From Gammaproteobacteria bacterium (lineage in GTDB: Bacteria > Pseudomonadota > Gammaproteobacteria > Chromatiales > Sedimenticolaceae), in contig JAGRHB010000081.1 of NCBI GenBank assembly GCA_020445245.1, forward strand, positions 1 through 7,703: a stretch of 7,703 nt of DNA, given 5' to 3'. Within the stretch, counting starts at the first letter, position 1; each line of letters opens with the position of its first letter. Positions 1-6,456 of this stretch are shown piece after piece. Below the pieces are notes generated by a model. It was not told the origin of the DNA. It was given only the letters and a program-made list of their open reading frames with translations, and made no database searches. Made by a program: the position numbers and the translations under genes.

Positions 1-1
1 G

Positions 2-1549
2 TGGTTCATCTCGATGCAGCAGAAAGGTTTGCGCGATACCGCGATGGCCGAGATCGAGCATGTGCACTGGACGCCCGATTGGGGCCAGGCGCGCATCGAG
101 GGCATGATCGAAAACCGCCCCGACTGGTGTATCTCGCGCCAGCGCACCTGGGGTGTGCCGATTGCGTTCTTCGTCCACAGGGAGACCGGTGAACTGCATC
201 CGGACACCGTGGCGCTGGTCGAACAGGTCGCGCAGCGCGTCGAGCGTACGGGCATCCAGGCCTGGTTTGACCTGGAGCCGGGTGATCTGCTGGGTGCCGA
301 TGCGGCGCACTACGAAAAGGTCGCGGACACGCTCGATGTGTGGTTCGACTCCGGGGTGACACACGCCTGCGTGCTCGAGCCGCGAGCCGAACTGGTCAGC
401 CCCGCAGACCTGTACCTTGAGGGTTCGGACCAACACCGCGGCTGGTTCCAGTCGTCGTTGCTGACGTCGGTCGCGATGACAGGCCATGCGCCTTACAAAG
501 GTGTACTGACGCACGGATTCACCGTCGATGCAGACGGCAAGAAGATGTCCAAGTCGCTCGGCAACGTGGTGTCGCCGCAGTCGGTGATGAAGACCCTGGG
601 GGCCGACATCATCCGTCTTTGGGTCGCGGCAACTGATTACCGTGCAGAGATGTCGGTGTCCGACGAGATCCTCAAGCGCACCGCCGATGCCTACCGGCGC
701 ATCCGCAACACCACGCGCTTCCTGCTGGCCAATCTTGAAGGCTTCGACCCGGCGCAGCACAAGGTCGAAGCTGGCGACATGGTCGCTCTGGACCGCTGGG
801 CAGTCGGCCGTGCGTACCGCCTGCAGCAGGAGATCATGCAGGCGTATCAGGACTACAACTTCCACCTGATCTACCAGAGGCTGCTCAATTTCTGCGTCGC
901 CGACATGGGCGGTTTCTATCTCGATGTGATCAAGGATCGTCAATACACCACGCAGGCTGACAGCTTGCCGCGCCGCTCCTGCCAGACCGCGATGTTCCAC
1001 ATCGTCGAGGCGATGGTGCGCTGGATGGCACCGGTGCTCAGTTTCACCGCCGACGAGATCTGGGGCTTTATGCCCGGTGAGCGTGCCGAGTCGGTGTTCA
1101 TGGAGACCTGGTACGGCGAGCTGTTCGCGCTCGAACATGATGCGCTGGACGCCGAAGCCTGGGCACAGGTGATTGGCGTCAAGAACGCGGTGGCCAGACA
1201 GCTGGAGACGATGCGCAAGGAGGGTGTGATCGGGTCTTCGCTCGATGCCGAGGTGGAGCTGTATTGCGACCCGGCACTCGCCGACGTGTTGGGCAGGCTC
1301 GGCGGTGAGCTGCGTTTCGCGTTGATCACCTCTTACGCCAGCGTCGCCACACTGGCGCAGGCGCCGGCCGAGGCGGTCGACACCGAGGTGAAGGGGCTGC
1401 GGATCGCCGCCTGGGCCAGCACGCATCAAAAATGCGTGCGTTGCTGGCACCATCGCGAAGATGTCGGCGGCACCGCCGCCCACCCGGAGCTGTGCGGGCG
1501 CTGCGTCGACAACGTGGCGGGCGACGGCGAGATCCGGCGGTTCGCCTGA
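2..1549 (+). CDS. ileS: Isoleucyl-tRNA synthetase, C-terminal part (5' end outside window)
   Basis: Class Ia aminoacyl-tRNA synthetase that charges tRNA-Ile with isoleucine in the cytoplasm. The reading frame is open from base 2, so the ATG at 14 is an internal methionine and not the start. The 515 visible codons align almost without gaps to about residues 422-938 of the E. coli enzyme (recalled sequence), so the HIGH motif and most of the editing domain lie upstream. Visible landmarks in order are the [12 protein letters not shown] segment, [13 protein letters not shown], and the ATP-binding KMSKS loop at nt 542-556. The helical anticodon-binding domain follows, then a C-terminal zinc site with cysteines encoded at nt 1433, 1442, 1493 and 1502 (CVRCW and CGRC). 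The end, GDGEIRRFA, matches the family terminus, so the 3' end is intact. The usual gammaproteobacterial neighbour lspA is not downstream; a metallo-hydrolase starts 45 nt later. Confidence 0.97.
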   Translation, partial: WFISMQQKGLRDTAMAEIEHVHWTPDWGQARIEGMIENRPDWCISRQRTWGVPIAFFVHRETGELHPDTVALVEQVAQRVERTGIQAWFDLEPGDLLGADAAHYEKVADTLDVWFDSGVTHACVLEPRAELVSPADLYLEGSDQHRGWFQSSLLTSVAMTGHAPYKGVLTHGFTVDADGKKMSKSLGNVVSPQSVMKTLGADIIRLWVAATDYRAEMSVSDEILKRTADAYRRIRNTTRFLLANLEGFDPAQHKVEAGDMVALDRWAVGRAYRLQQEIMQAYQDYNFHLIYQRLLNFCVADMGGFYLDVIKDRQYTTQADSLPRRSCQTAMFHIVEAMVRWMAPVLSFTADEIWGFMPGERAESVFMETWYGELFALEHDALDAEAWAQVIGVKNAVARQLETMRKEGVIGSSLDAEVELYCDPALADVLGRLGGELRFALITSYASVATLAQAPAEAVDTEVKGLRIAAWASTHQKCVRCWHHREDVGGTAAHPELCGRCVDNVAGDGEIRRFA

Positions 1550-1584
1550 GCGCGACCGCGCGAACCGGCCGACTCACGCGACAT

Positions 1585-1591
1585 GGAGGGG
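1585..1591 (+). promoter_or_regulatory. Strong ribosome binding site for the MBL-fold gene
   Basis: GGAGGGG lies four nucleotides before the ATG at 1595 (five from the core GGAGG). Because it overlaps the ATG at 1583, it supports the downstream start. Confidence 0.7.
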
Positions 1592-1594
1592 AAG

Positions 1595-3007
1595 ATGGCC
1601 TACCCGGAGATCCTGCACCACGGTGCCGTCGGTGGCGTTACCGGTTCGTGCCATGAGCTGTGTGTCGGTGACGATGACGCGATCCTGATCGACTGCGGCC
1701 TGTTCCAGGGTGCGGAGAACTCCGGCGGGGGCGCCGGCGCGGACAATCTGGCGATCGAGTTCCCGATCGAGCGCGTCCGGGCATTGGTCGTGACCCATGT
1801 GCACATCGATCACGTCGGGCGCATTCCTTATCTGATCGCTGCCGGATTTCGCGGCCCAATCTATTGCTCGTTGCCATCGGCCAAGCTGTTGCCGGTGGTG
1901 TTGGAAGATGCGTTAAAAGTTGGAGTGACGCGCAACCGCGACCTCATCGAGCGGGTGATTCAAGGCCTGAAGAAGATGATCCGTGGCGTACCGTTTGGCC
2001 AGTGGCAGCCAATTGATGTGCAGGGTAGTACGCCGTTGGCGGTGCAGTTCAGGCGCGCCGGTCACATCCTCGGATCGGCCTGGGTCGACTGTCGCTGTGG
2101 TGTCGGCTCCGATGTGCAACACGTGATCTTCTCCGGGGACCTGGGTGACGCCGATACCCCGTTGCTGCATCCGCCGGATCAACCGGAAGGTTGCGACGTG
2201 TTGGTGCTTGAGAGCACCTACGGCGATCGCAAGCACGAGGGCCGTGCCGCCCGCCAGCAGGCGCTGGAAGACGTGATCCGGCACGCCCTGGAGGATCGTG
2301 GCACCGTGTTGATCCCGGCATTCAGCATCGGTCGCACCCAGGAACTGCTGTATGAACTCGAGGATATCCTGCACCGCAACCGTGGCGGAAATGCCGCATC
2401 GAAGCTGCCGTGGGGCGACGTCGAGATCGTGCTCGATTCACCGATGGCCGCGACATTCACCGATCTTTATCGCGAATTGCGCCCGTATTGGGACGACGAG
2501 GCGAGGGCGCGCGTCGCGGCCGGTCGCCACCCGCTCGATTTCGAACAGCTGACGACGATCGACAGCCACGACGATCATCTGCGCGCGGTGCAGTACCTGG
2601 CCAAGACCGGGCGTCCGGCGGTGGTGATTGCAGCCGGCGGCATGTGTTCCGGGGGGCGCGTGGTCAACTATCTGAAGGCCATGCTGGGTGACCCGAAGCA
2701 CGATATCCTGTTCGTGGGTTACCAGGCACTCGGCACGCCCGGTCGCGATATCCAGCAATACGGTCCGCGAGGGGGCTATGTCGAACTCGACGGCGAGCGT
2801 TTCGATATCCGCGCTCGTGTGCACAGTATTTCCGGTTATTCGGCACACGCCGACCAGCACGGGCTGATCGGGTTCGTGCGCAACATGCAGCGCCTGCCTC
2901 GGCAGATCCGTCTGATCCACGGCGACCCGCGGGCAAGCCAGGTGCTCGCGGATCACCTGCACACCCTGGTTCCCGATACTCTGGTGGCCATGCCGCCCGA
3001 CGCCTGA
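1595..3007 (+). CDS. MBL-fold beta-CASP metallo-hydrolase (RNase-type)
   Basis: Metallo-beta-lactamase-fold protein of the beta-CASP group, whose studied members (RNase J, CPSF-73) are zinc-dependent ribonucleases; the exact substrate of this branch is not known to me. With the start at 1595 it has 470 residues and a full set of motifs: HxHxDH at H68, H70, D72 and H73; H157 in AGHILGSA; D182 in FSGDLGD; beta-CASP motif A E206 in ESTYGDR; motif B H418 in YSAHAD; motif C H442 in IHGD. A His at motif C is typical of RNA-acting rather than DNA-acting members. There is no signal peptide or membrane segment, so it is cytoplasmic. An in-frame ATG at 1583 would add four residues, but a strong Shine-Dalgarno sequence (GGAGGGG, 1585-1591) overlaps that codon and is well spaced for the ATG at 1595. 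It probably shares a transcript with ileS. Confidence 0.93.
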   Translation: MAYPEILHHGAVGGVTGSCHELCVGDDDAILIDCGLFQGAENSGGGAGADNLAIEFPIERVRALVVTHVHIDHVGRIPYLIAAGFRGPIYCSLPSAKLLPVVLEDALKVGVTRNRDLIERVIQGLKKMIRGVPFGQWQPIDVQGSTPLAVQFRRAGHILGSAWVDCRCGVGSDVQHVIFSGDLGDADTPLLHPPDQPEGCDVLVLESTYGDRKHEGRAARQQALEDVIRHALEDRGTVLIPAFSIGRTQELLYELEDILHRNRGGNAASKLPWGDVEIVLDSPMAATFTDLYRELRPYWDDEARARVAAGRHPLDFEQLTTIDSHDDHLRAVQYLAKTGRPAVVIAAGGMCSGGRVVNYLKAMLGDPKHDILFVGYQALGTPGRDIQQYGPRGGYVELDGERFDIRARVHSISGYSAHADQHGLIGFVRNMQRLPRQIRLIHGDPRASQVLADHLHTLVPDTLVAMPPDA

Positions 3008-3008
3008 T

Positions 3009-3037
3009 CGGCCAGGGTGGACGGTCCCCTGTGGCCG
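3009..3037 (+). terminator. Possible hairpin after the MBL-fold gene
   Basis: CGGCCA at 3009-3014 pairs with TGGCCG at 3032-3037. The stem continues as GGG (3015-3017) with CCC (3027-3029) past a 2-nt bulge, starting one base after the stop codon. No T-run follows, so this is not a classic intrinsic terminator. It may be a transcript-end stabilising hairpin or chance in GC-rich DNA. Confidence 0.3.
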
Positions 3038-3132
3038 GACGAGTCGTGCATCGATATCGGCGATTTCGGGTCTGCCCCGCAGGTGCCGAGCCCTCTCTTC
3101 GATCCGGCTGGCCAACCGGGTCCGGTGCGTGG

Positions 3133-3174
3133 CCGTTCCCGGCGACAGGCCTACCGAAGCGCTGCCCGGGAAGG
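3133..3174. terminator. Possible hairpin at the convergent gene ends
   Basis: TTCCCGG (3136-3142) and CCGGGAA (3166-3172) form a perfect 7-bp stem. Two further G-C pairs follow past a single bulged base, with a 23-nt loop. It straddles the stop codon of the small minus-strand gene at 3151-3153, in the convergent region between the two gene ends. Neither side carries a T-run, so a terminator role is only suggested by position. Confidence 0.25.
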
Positions 3175-3408
3175 GTCGACGTCGGCAAACGGTGACTCGA
3201 TATAGCTGGCCGATACCGCGAACAGGTAATAAGGCGCAAAAGACCGCCAGTTCAGCTGCGTGTAGAACCGTTGCTCCATCAGTTCACTGGGAAATCTGCC
3301 GCTGCTCGACACACCGCCGTTGGCGCATGGCTCGAGCGAGATGTCGTCGGCGTTTGCCAGCGTTGCGGCCGAAAGCGCCGCAATCAATAGCGTGATTCTT
3401 CCAAACAT
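3151..3408 (-). CDS. Small secreted protein with signal peptide, unknown function
   Basis: I do not recognise this 85-residue protein. It begins with a good Sec signal peptide: MFGR, a hydrophobic core (ITLLIAALSAATL), then a likely signal peptidase I site ANA|DD near residue 20. The mature product of about 65 residues would be periplasmic or exported. It has one cysteine, no lipobox, and a moderately aromatic centre (RFYTQLNWRSFAPYYLF). The ATG at 3408 is chosen because GGAG lies seven nucleotides upstream on the minus strand and the signal peptide begins there; upstream extension to 3438 would add ten poorly fitting residues and place the start inside the AT-rich promoter. It has its own promoter and is convergent with the MBL-fold gene. 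Being short and without a known family, it could be spurious, but the signal peptide, ribosome site and promoter together argue it is real. Confidence 0.6.
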   Translation of the reverse strand: MFGRITLLIAALSAATLANADDISLEPCANGGVSSSGRFPSELMEQRFYTQLNWRSFAPYYLFAVSASYIESPFADVDPSRAALR

Positions 3409-3425
3409 GTTACTGCTCCGTTGGA

Positions 3426-3453
3426 AATATATAAGCATGTAGACAAATGCTAA
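3426..3453 (-). promoter_or_regulatory. Putative sigma70 promoter of the small secreted gene
   Basis: On the minus strand, TTAGCA (3453-3448) and TATATT (3431-3426) are separated by 16 nt and match the -35 and -10 consensus at 4/6 and 5/6. Transcription would begin near 3419-3420, about 11 nt before the start codon at 3408. That would make the leader very short and put the Shine-Dalgarno sequence at the very 5' end. The region is clearly AT-rich within GC-rich surroundings. Confidence 0.45.
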
Positions 3454-3463
3454 TGCGCATGAG
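3445..3463 (-). promoter_or_regulatory. Fur-like operator overlapping the -35 element
   Basis: On the plus strand this 19-bp stretch reads AAATGCTAATGCGCATGAG. Two AATGC-type half-units precede the perfect 8-bp palindrome ATGCGCAT (3453-3460). By eye it matches the core of the Fur consensus at about 11 of 17 positions, and it covers the predicted -35 of the small secreted gene, where a repressor would act. The match is imperfect, so another regulator or none is possible. Confidence 0.3.
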
Positions 3464-3508
3464 TTTCACGAAGCATTGATATTTTTGCCAGGATAATTAC
3501 CCAGTGGA

Positions 3509-3531
3509 TGACTGCGGTGGCCGCGCAGTCA
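3509..3531 (-). terminator. Hairpin at the end of the trx-ampD-ampE-btuF cluster
   Basis: TGACTGCG (3509-3516) and CGCAGTCA (3524-3531) are perfect 8-bp inverted arms around a 7-nt loop. On the minus strand the hairpin begins with the TGA stop codon of the btuF-like gene. It is not followed by a U-tract, so it may act as a transcript-end stabilising structure or a Rho-assisted end rather than a strong intrinsic terminator. Confidence 0.4.
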
Positions 3532-4386
3532 GCGCTCGCGCCACGGTGCCGTGCGCAGTTCGCACAGCAGCTGCACCGCGCGTGGCAGTTGTGGTCCTGG
3601 TCGGGACAGCAGGTCGGCGATCTCGGCGGCACGGCCGGTGAGACCTGGCATCAGCGATATACGCTGGGCGCCGCCGGCAGCAGCCAGTATCGCCTCGGGC
3701 GCGATCGCAAATGCACCGGCGTCATGAGCGGCAAATTGATTCTGGAAGCCCGCCGCGCGCAGCGCGTCGTTGATCCAGTGGCGGCCGCCGATGGCCATCG
3801 GCGGCCGTTCCCACACCACGACATAGGCGGGTCGTGGTGGGTACTTGGCGCAGGGTGTGCGTAATCCCAGGACAAATGCATCTGCGGCGGGGTCGGCGAC
3901 CGCCTTAGTGCCGGCAAGTCGACCGAGTGCCCTGATCGTGGCGGCGATATCCGCCAGGTCTGTCGGCTCGCTGCGAAACAGCGCGATGCCAGTGCGGTCC
4001 AGCCAGTCCAGATCCTGCGCACGGTTGCCTGAATGCCAGCCCACGGCGAGGTCCGGCTGCAGCTGCAACACGCGCTCGCGGTCGAGGGCGCCGGGTCCGC
4101 CGATGCGTGGCACCGCGGCCAGTCTTTCTGGTGTGTCGGAGGCGGCCGTGATTCCGACCAGGCGATCAGATGCGCCAGCGGCGATTACCAGTTCGGTCGC
4201 ATGCGGGGACAACGCGACGATGCGTTGAGCTGGTCGTGCCAGGGTGATCCGCCGACCGAGATCATCGATGGCTTCGGTGGCCGCAACCGCGGCGCCGGCG
4301 CACAGCAGCGCGCCCAATGCGGCAGCCAGCGCTGCCGTCAAGCCAGTGCGGCGACAAGACTGCCGCCGGCGACCACAGTGAGCCAC
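3529..4386 (-). CDS. Cobalamin-type (BtuF-like) periplasmic substrate-binding protein
   Basis: Helical-backbone metal receptor family protein of the BtuF type, the periplasmic component that delivers vitamin B12 or a similar ligand to an ABC importer. The 285 residues start with an arginine-rich n-region, a hydrophobic Ala/Leu core and a likely cleavage site near AAVA|ATEA (residue 35). The binding domain then follows E. coli BtuF closely in its first lobe: RIVALSPHATEL (55-66), the GITAASDTPE loop, RIGG (94-97), and QPDLAVGWHSGN (110-121), where W117 matches the tryptophan of AWRGGN in BtuF, known to contact cobalamin. The second lobe carries VVWERPPMAIGG. The start is a GTG at 4386, overlapping the ampE end by 49 nt; a TTG at 4341 overlapping the ampE stop (TTGA) is possible but would delete the charged n-region. 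No permease or ATPase gene is in the window, so the ligand (cobalamin or another corrinoid or siderophore) is inferred. Confidence 0.88.
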   Translation of the reverse strand: MAHCGRRRQSCRRTGLTAALAAALGALLCAGAAVAATEAIDDLGRRITLARPAQRIVALSPHATELVIAAGASDRLVGITAASDTPERLAAVPRIGGPGALDRERVLQLQPDLAVGWHSGNRAQDLDWLDRTGIALFRSEPTDLADIAATIRALGRLAGTKAVADPAADAFVLGLRTPCAKYPPRPAYVVVWERPPMAIGGRHWINDALRAAGFQNQFAAHDAGAFAIAPEAILAAAGGAQRISLMPGLTGRAAEIADLLSRPGPQLPRAVQLLCELRTAPWRER

Positions 4387-5249
4387 ATCGCCAGGCTGCG
4401 CCAGACCAGGGCCAGGGCATCTTCGACTACGGGAGCGACCAGCGCCGCGTCGAGGACCATCGGGTCCAGATCGTCTAATTCCTCTACGTCGTCTGGAAAG
4501 GTATCGAGCGCGGCCAGACCGGTCCGTGCCAGCAGATGCTCCGCCTCGGTCAGAGGTCCGTCATCGGGCAGGTAATCGAAGGTGCGCCAGGCATGTGCAA
4601 CGGCATCGAAGTTGCCGGCGATGGCGTAACCGGCCGCGGTGATGCGTGCAGGTGCCCAGTCTGCGATATGGCGCATTTCGTCGCTGTAGCGTTTCATCCT
4701 CGGTGGGCATTCCTCGCTCTGCAGGCGCTCGGCCAGCAGGTGGATGACGCGGAACGCTGCCGCTCCCACCGGACCGAAGGCCACGAACCAGAACACGGGC
4801 CCGATCAGACGCTTGGACGCGAGTACGACCACGGCGCGCGCGACGGCGAACGAGCGACGCGGCTCGGTGTCCGGGATCTCACTGAGGCAGAACGCCTGTG
4901 CGAGTGCACTGGCGTGCTCGTCATCGCCCTGGTCGCGTGCGGCAACGAACGCCTGCGCCTCGTCACCCAGGTCGCGGGGGCCAAGGCTGTACAGCAGCAC
5001 CACGGTGCCGAAGCCGAGGACGAACAGACCCCCCATTTCCGAGAAAAAGGCCTGAAGCCAGCCGATCAGCAGCAACGGCGGTAGCAAGGCGAGCACGCCA
5101 CCCCAGGGCCGGCTGACCAGCCATTGGCCCGTGGACGAGGTCACCAGGCGTTCGCAGTACCGGTCGAACCAGCGGTGTTGTCGCTGTGGGCGGTGCTGCC
5201 GCATCACCCTTTCGATGAACAGCGCCAGCAGAACGGTCAGGAATGTCAT
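4338..5249 (-). CDS. ampE: AmpE, inner-membrane protein of the AmpD-AmpE cell-wall signalling pair
   Basis: A 303-residue integral membrane protein of the AmpE family (E. coli AmpE is 284), historically linked to beta-lactamase induction sensing; its biochemical activity is unsettled. It opens with MTFLTVLLALFIERV, matching the E. coli start MTLFTTLLVLIFERL, which is why the ATG at 5249 is preferred over an in-frame GTG at 5279 adding ten acidic residues. Hydrophobic segments lie near residues 2-12, 49-69, 72-90, 150-175 and 285-303. The signature stretches GPVFWFVAFGPVGAAAFR and HIADWAPARITAAGYAIAG align with [24 protein letters not shown] and VLDWVPVRLAGVVYALIG of E. coli. It lies 65 nt downstream of ampD, as in the classical ampDE operon, and its end overlaps the btuF-like gene. 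The acidic stretch DDVEELDDLD near residues 262-271 precedes the last membrane segment. Confidence 0.92.
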   Translation of the reverse strand: MTFLTVLLALFIERVMRQHRPQRQHRWFDRYCERLVTSSTGQWLVSRPWGGVLALLPPLLLIGWLQAFFSEMGGLFVLGFGTVVLLYSLGPRDLGDEAQAFVAARDQGDDEHASALAQAFCLSEIPDTEPRRSFAVARAVVVLASKRLIGPVFWFVAFGPVGAAAFRVIHLLAERLQSEECPPRMKRYSDEMRHIADWAPARITAAGYAIAGNFDAVAHAWRTFDYLPDDGPLTEAEHLLARTGLAALDTFPDDVEELDDLDPMVLDAALVAPVVEDALALVWRSLAMWLTVVAGGSLVAALA

Positions 5250-5270
5250 CTGTGTCTCGGCCTCGTCGTC

Positions 5271-5300
5271 GTCCAGCACTGTCCCGCAAGATGGCTGGAC
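5271..5300 (-). other. Inverted repeat between ampD and ampE
   Basis: GTCCAGC (5271-5277) and GCTGGAC (5294-5300) are perfect 7-bp arms around a 16-nt loop in the 65-nt ampD-ampE spacer. The hairpin would overlap the alternative GTG start at 5279 and end 22 nt before the preferred ampE ATG. It could tune ampE expression relative to ampD, or be chance. Confidence 0.3.
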
Positions 5301-5314
5301 CCCCGGATTTTACG

Positions 5315-5896
5315 TCAACTGTCACCGGTACGCCGATCGCCGGTGCGCGTCCCGGTCAACAGCTCGCGGTATCGCTTCCAGTCGAAACAGGGCCCGGGAT
5401 CGGTCTTGCGTCCAGGCGAGATATCCGAATGACCAACGATGCGCTGGTCGGTTATTGCCGGGAACAGCGCACGAATCGCGACGGTCACTTCGGCCAAGCG
5501 GTGGTATTGGGCGTCGGTGAACGCAGTATTGTCACTGCCTTCGAGTTCGATACCGACGGAAAAATCGTTGCAGCGCTCACGCCCGCCGAAGGCCGACTGG
5601 CCGGCGTGCCAAGCACGCCGGTTCAGCGGCACGAACTGGACTGCGGTACCGTCGCGCCGGATCAGCAGGTGGGACGAGACTTCGAGGTGGGCGATATCGG
5701 CGAAATAGGGGTGTGCCCGAGGATCGAGGCAATTGCAGAACAGGTCATCGATATAACGGCCCCCGAAATCGCCCGGCGGCAGGCTGATGTTGTGGATCAC
5801 CAGCAGGTCGACGTCACAACCGGCCGGTCGTTCGTCCGCATTTGGTGACGGGGTCTGCGTGACCTGCGGTAGCCAAAGCTCAACGGTGTCGTTCAT
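5315..5896 (-). CDS. ampD: AmpD, 1,6-anhydro-N-acetylmuramyl-L-alanine amidase
   Basis: Cytoplasmic zinc amidase that removes the stem peptide from 1,6-anhydro-muropeptides during peptidoglycan recycling; in AmpR-bearing bacteria its loss raises ampC expression. The 193 residues match the family length. The zinc ligands are visible as H35 (VIHN), H156 (GHSDISPGRKTDPGP) and D166, and the catalytic residues as E117 (IELEG) and K164, corresponding to H34, H154, D164, E116 and K162 of Citrobacter AmpD. Other hallmarks are SSHLLIRRDG, RRAWHAGQS and FSVGIELEG. There is no signal peptide, which separates it from the lipoprotein AmiD. The ATG at 5896 overlaps the stop of the upstream thioredoxin-like gene (ATGA), and GAGG lies four bases upstream. 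No ampR or ampC is in the window, so only a recycling role is supported here. Confidence 0.96.
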   Translation of the reverse strand: MNDTVELWLPQVTQTPSPNADERPAGCDVDLLVIHNISLPPGDFGGRYIDDLFCNCLDPRAHPYFADIAHLEVSSHLLIRRDGTAVQFVPLNRRAWHAGQSAFGGRERCNDFSVGIELEGSDNTAFTDAQYHRLAEVTVAIRALFPAITDQRIVGHSDISPGRKTDPGPCFDWKRYRELLTGTRTGDRRTGDS

Positions 5897-6261
5897 GGCG
5901 CCTCGGACGGGGGCTGCTTGAGCGCCGCACGCACCGCCTCGACGATCGCCTGTGGGCGTGCCTCGGCCAGCAGTTCGCAGTGGAACTGACCGTCGAAAAA
6001 CAGGAAAAGTGTAGGTAAATGAAAGACTTCAAACTCGCTTGCCAGGCCGCTTTCGCGTTGTGCGTCGATTTCCAGAAGGTGCCAGGTCGGCTCAAGCCTG
6101 TGCACAAGCTGCATGACTCCGCGCAGGTGGCGGCAACTGCCGCAGTCGGGGGAAGTGAACACCACCAGGGCAGTGCCGGTCATATCCGGCAGGCGCTGGT
6201 GGAAATCGAACTGGCTGCACGATGCCAGGGGCACATCGCTCGGCGGTGCGGAATCAGGCAT
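5893..6261 (-). CDS. Cytoplasmic thioredoxin-fold protein with a CGSC site
   Basis: A 122-residue thioredoxin-family protein. The redox motif SPDCGSC puts the active cysteines at residues 40 and 43. A cis-proline follows at P83 in FHLPTLFLF, then the usual closing strand and helix. The tryptophan of canonical WCGPC is replaced by aspartate and the CGPC proline by serine, so it is a divergent thioredoxin rather than TrxA. It lacks a signal peptide, so it is predicted cytoplasmic. The ATG at 6261 is chosen because GAG lies six nucleotides upstream. An in-frame ATG at 6300 and a TTG at 6303 would add 13 to 14 residues, but they have no ribosome site and fall in an AT-rich palindrome. It is first in the cluster and overlaps ampD by 4 nt, suggesting translational coupling. 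The client is unknown. Confidence 0.85.
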   Translation of the reverse strand: MPDSAPPSDVPLASCSQFDFHQRLPDMTGTALVVFTSPDCGSCRHLRGVMQLVHRLEPTWHLLEIDAQRESGLASEFEVFHLPTLFLFFDGQFHCELLAEARPQAIVEAVRAALKQPPSEAP

Positions 6262-6286
6262 TAATTGCTCGACGTTCCCGGAAAAC

Positions 6287-6299
6287 TGATAAGTTATCA
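6287..6299. promoter_or_regulatory. AT-rich palindrome upstream of the trx-like gene
   Basis: TGATAA and TTATCA are perfect 6-bp inverted arms around a single G. The site ends 26 nt upstream of the chosen start at 6261 on the minus strand. Its position fits an operator or a -10 region of the trx-ampD-ampE-btuF cluster, but I cannot name a regulator. Confidence 0.35.
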
Positions 6300-6361
6300 T
6301 CAAATCGCGCAGGTTCCGGTCATGTATCGTCGGCGATGGCCGCTAATATTCTCAAGTGAGA

Positions 6362-6382
6362 GGCGATCCGGGCGGCGATCCG
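6362..6382 (+). repeat. Tandem 9-mer repeat, period 12
   Basis: GGCGATCCG occurs at 6362-6370 and again at 6374-6382 with a 3-nt spacer. The 12-nt period is close to one helical turn. With only two copies it may be chance or a direct-repeat protein site. Confidence 0.3.
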
Positions 6383-6456
6383 ATAGGCGGCAGAATCCCG
6401 CCTTTGTGTGACGGTGTCGGCTGTGCCGGCAAGGGTGGCAGGCGGCGCCTGTCGAA

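Noticed and set aside
14..1549. ATG at 14 as a true ileS start
   Set aside because: The frame is open to the window edge, and the preceding residues (WFIS) continue the IleS alignment, so it is an internal methionine.
2438..3115. 225-codon open frame on the minus strand
   Set aside because: Antisense to the MBL-fold gene, which has every catalytic motif; the antisense product shows no family features.
3017..3205. 62-codon plus-strand frame after the MBL-fold gene
   Set aside because: No ribosome site, arginine- and proline-rich composition typical of non-coding GC-rich DNA, and overlap with the small secreted gene on the other strand.
3529..4386. Lipoprotein reading of the btuF-like signal peptide (cysteine 29)
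   Set aside because: The residues before that cysteine (ALL) do not make a good lipobox, and a signal peptidase I site follows shortly after.
4536..5084. 182-codon plus-strand frame opposite ampE
   Set aside because: Shadow of the confidently identified AmpE; low-complexity His/Glu/Arg-rich composition without recognisable domains.
5243..5848. 201-codon plus-strand frame opposite ampD
   Set aside because: Shadow of AmpD, which carries all zinc and catalytic residues on the minus strand.
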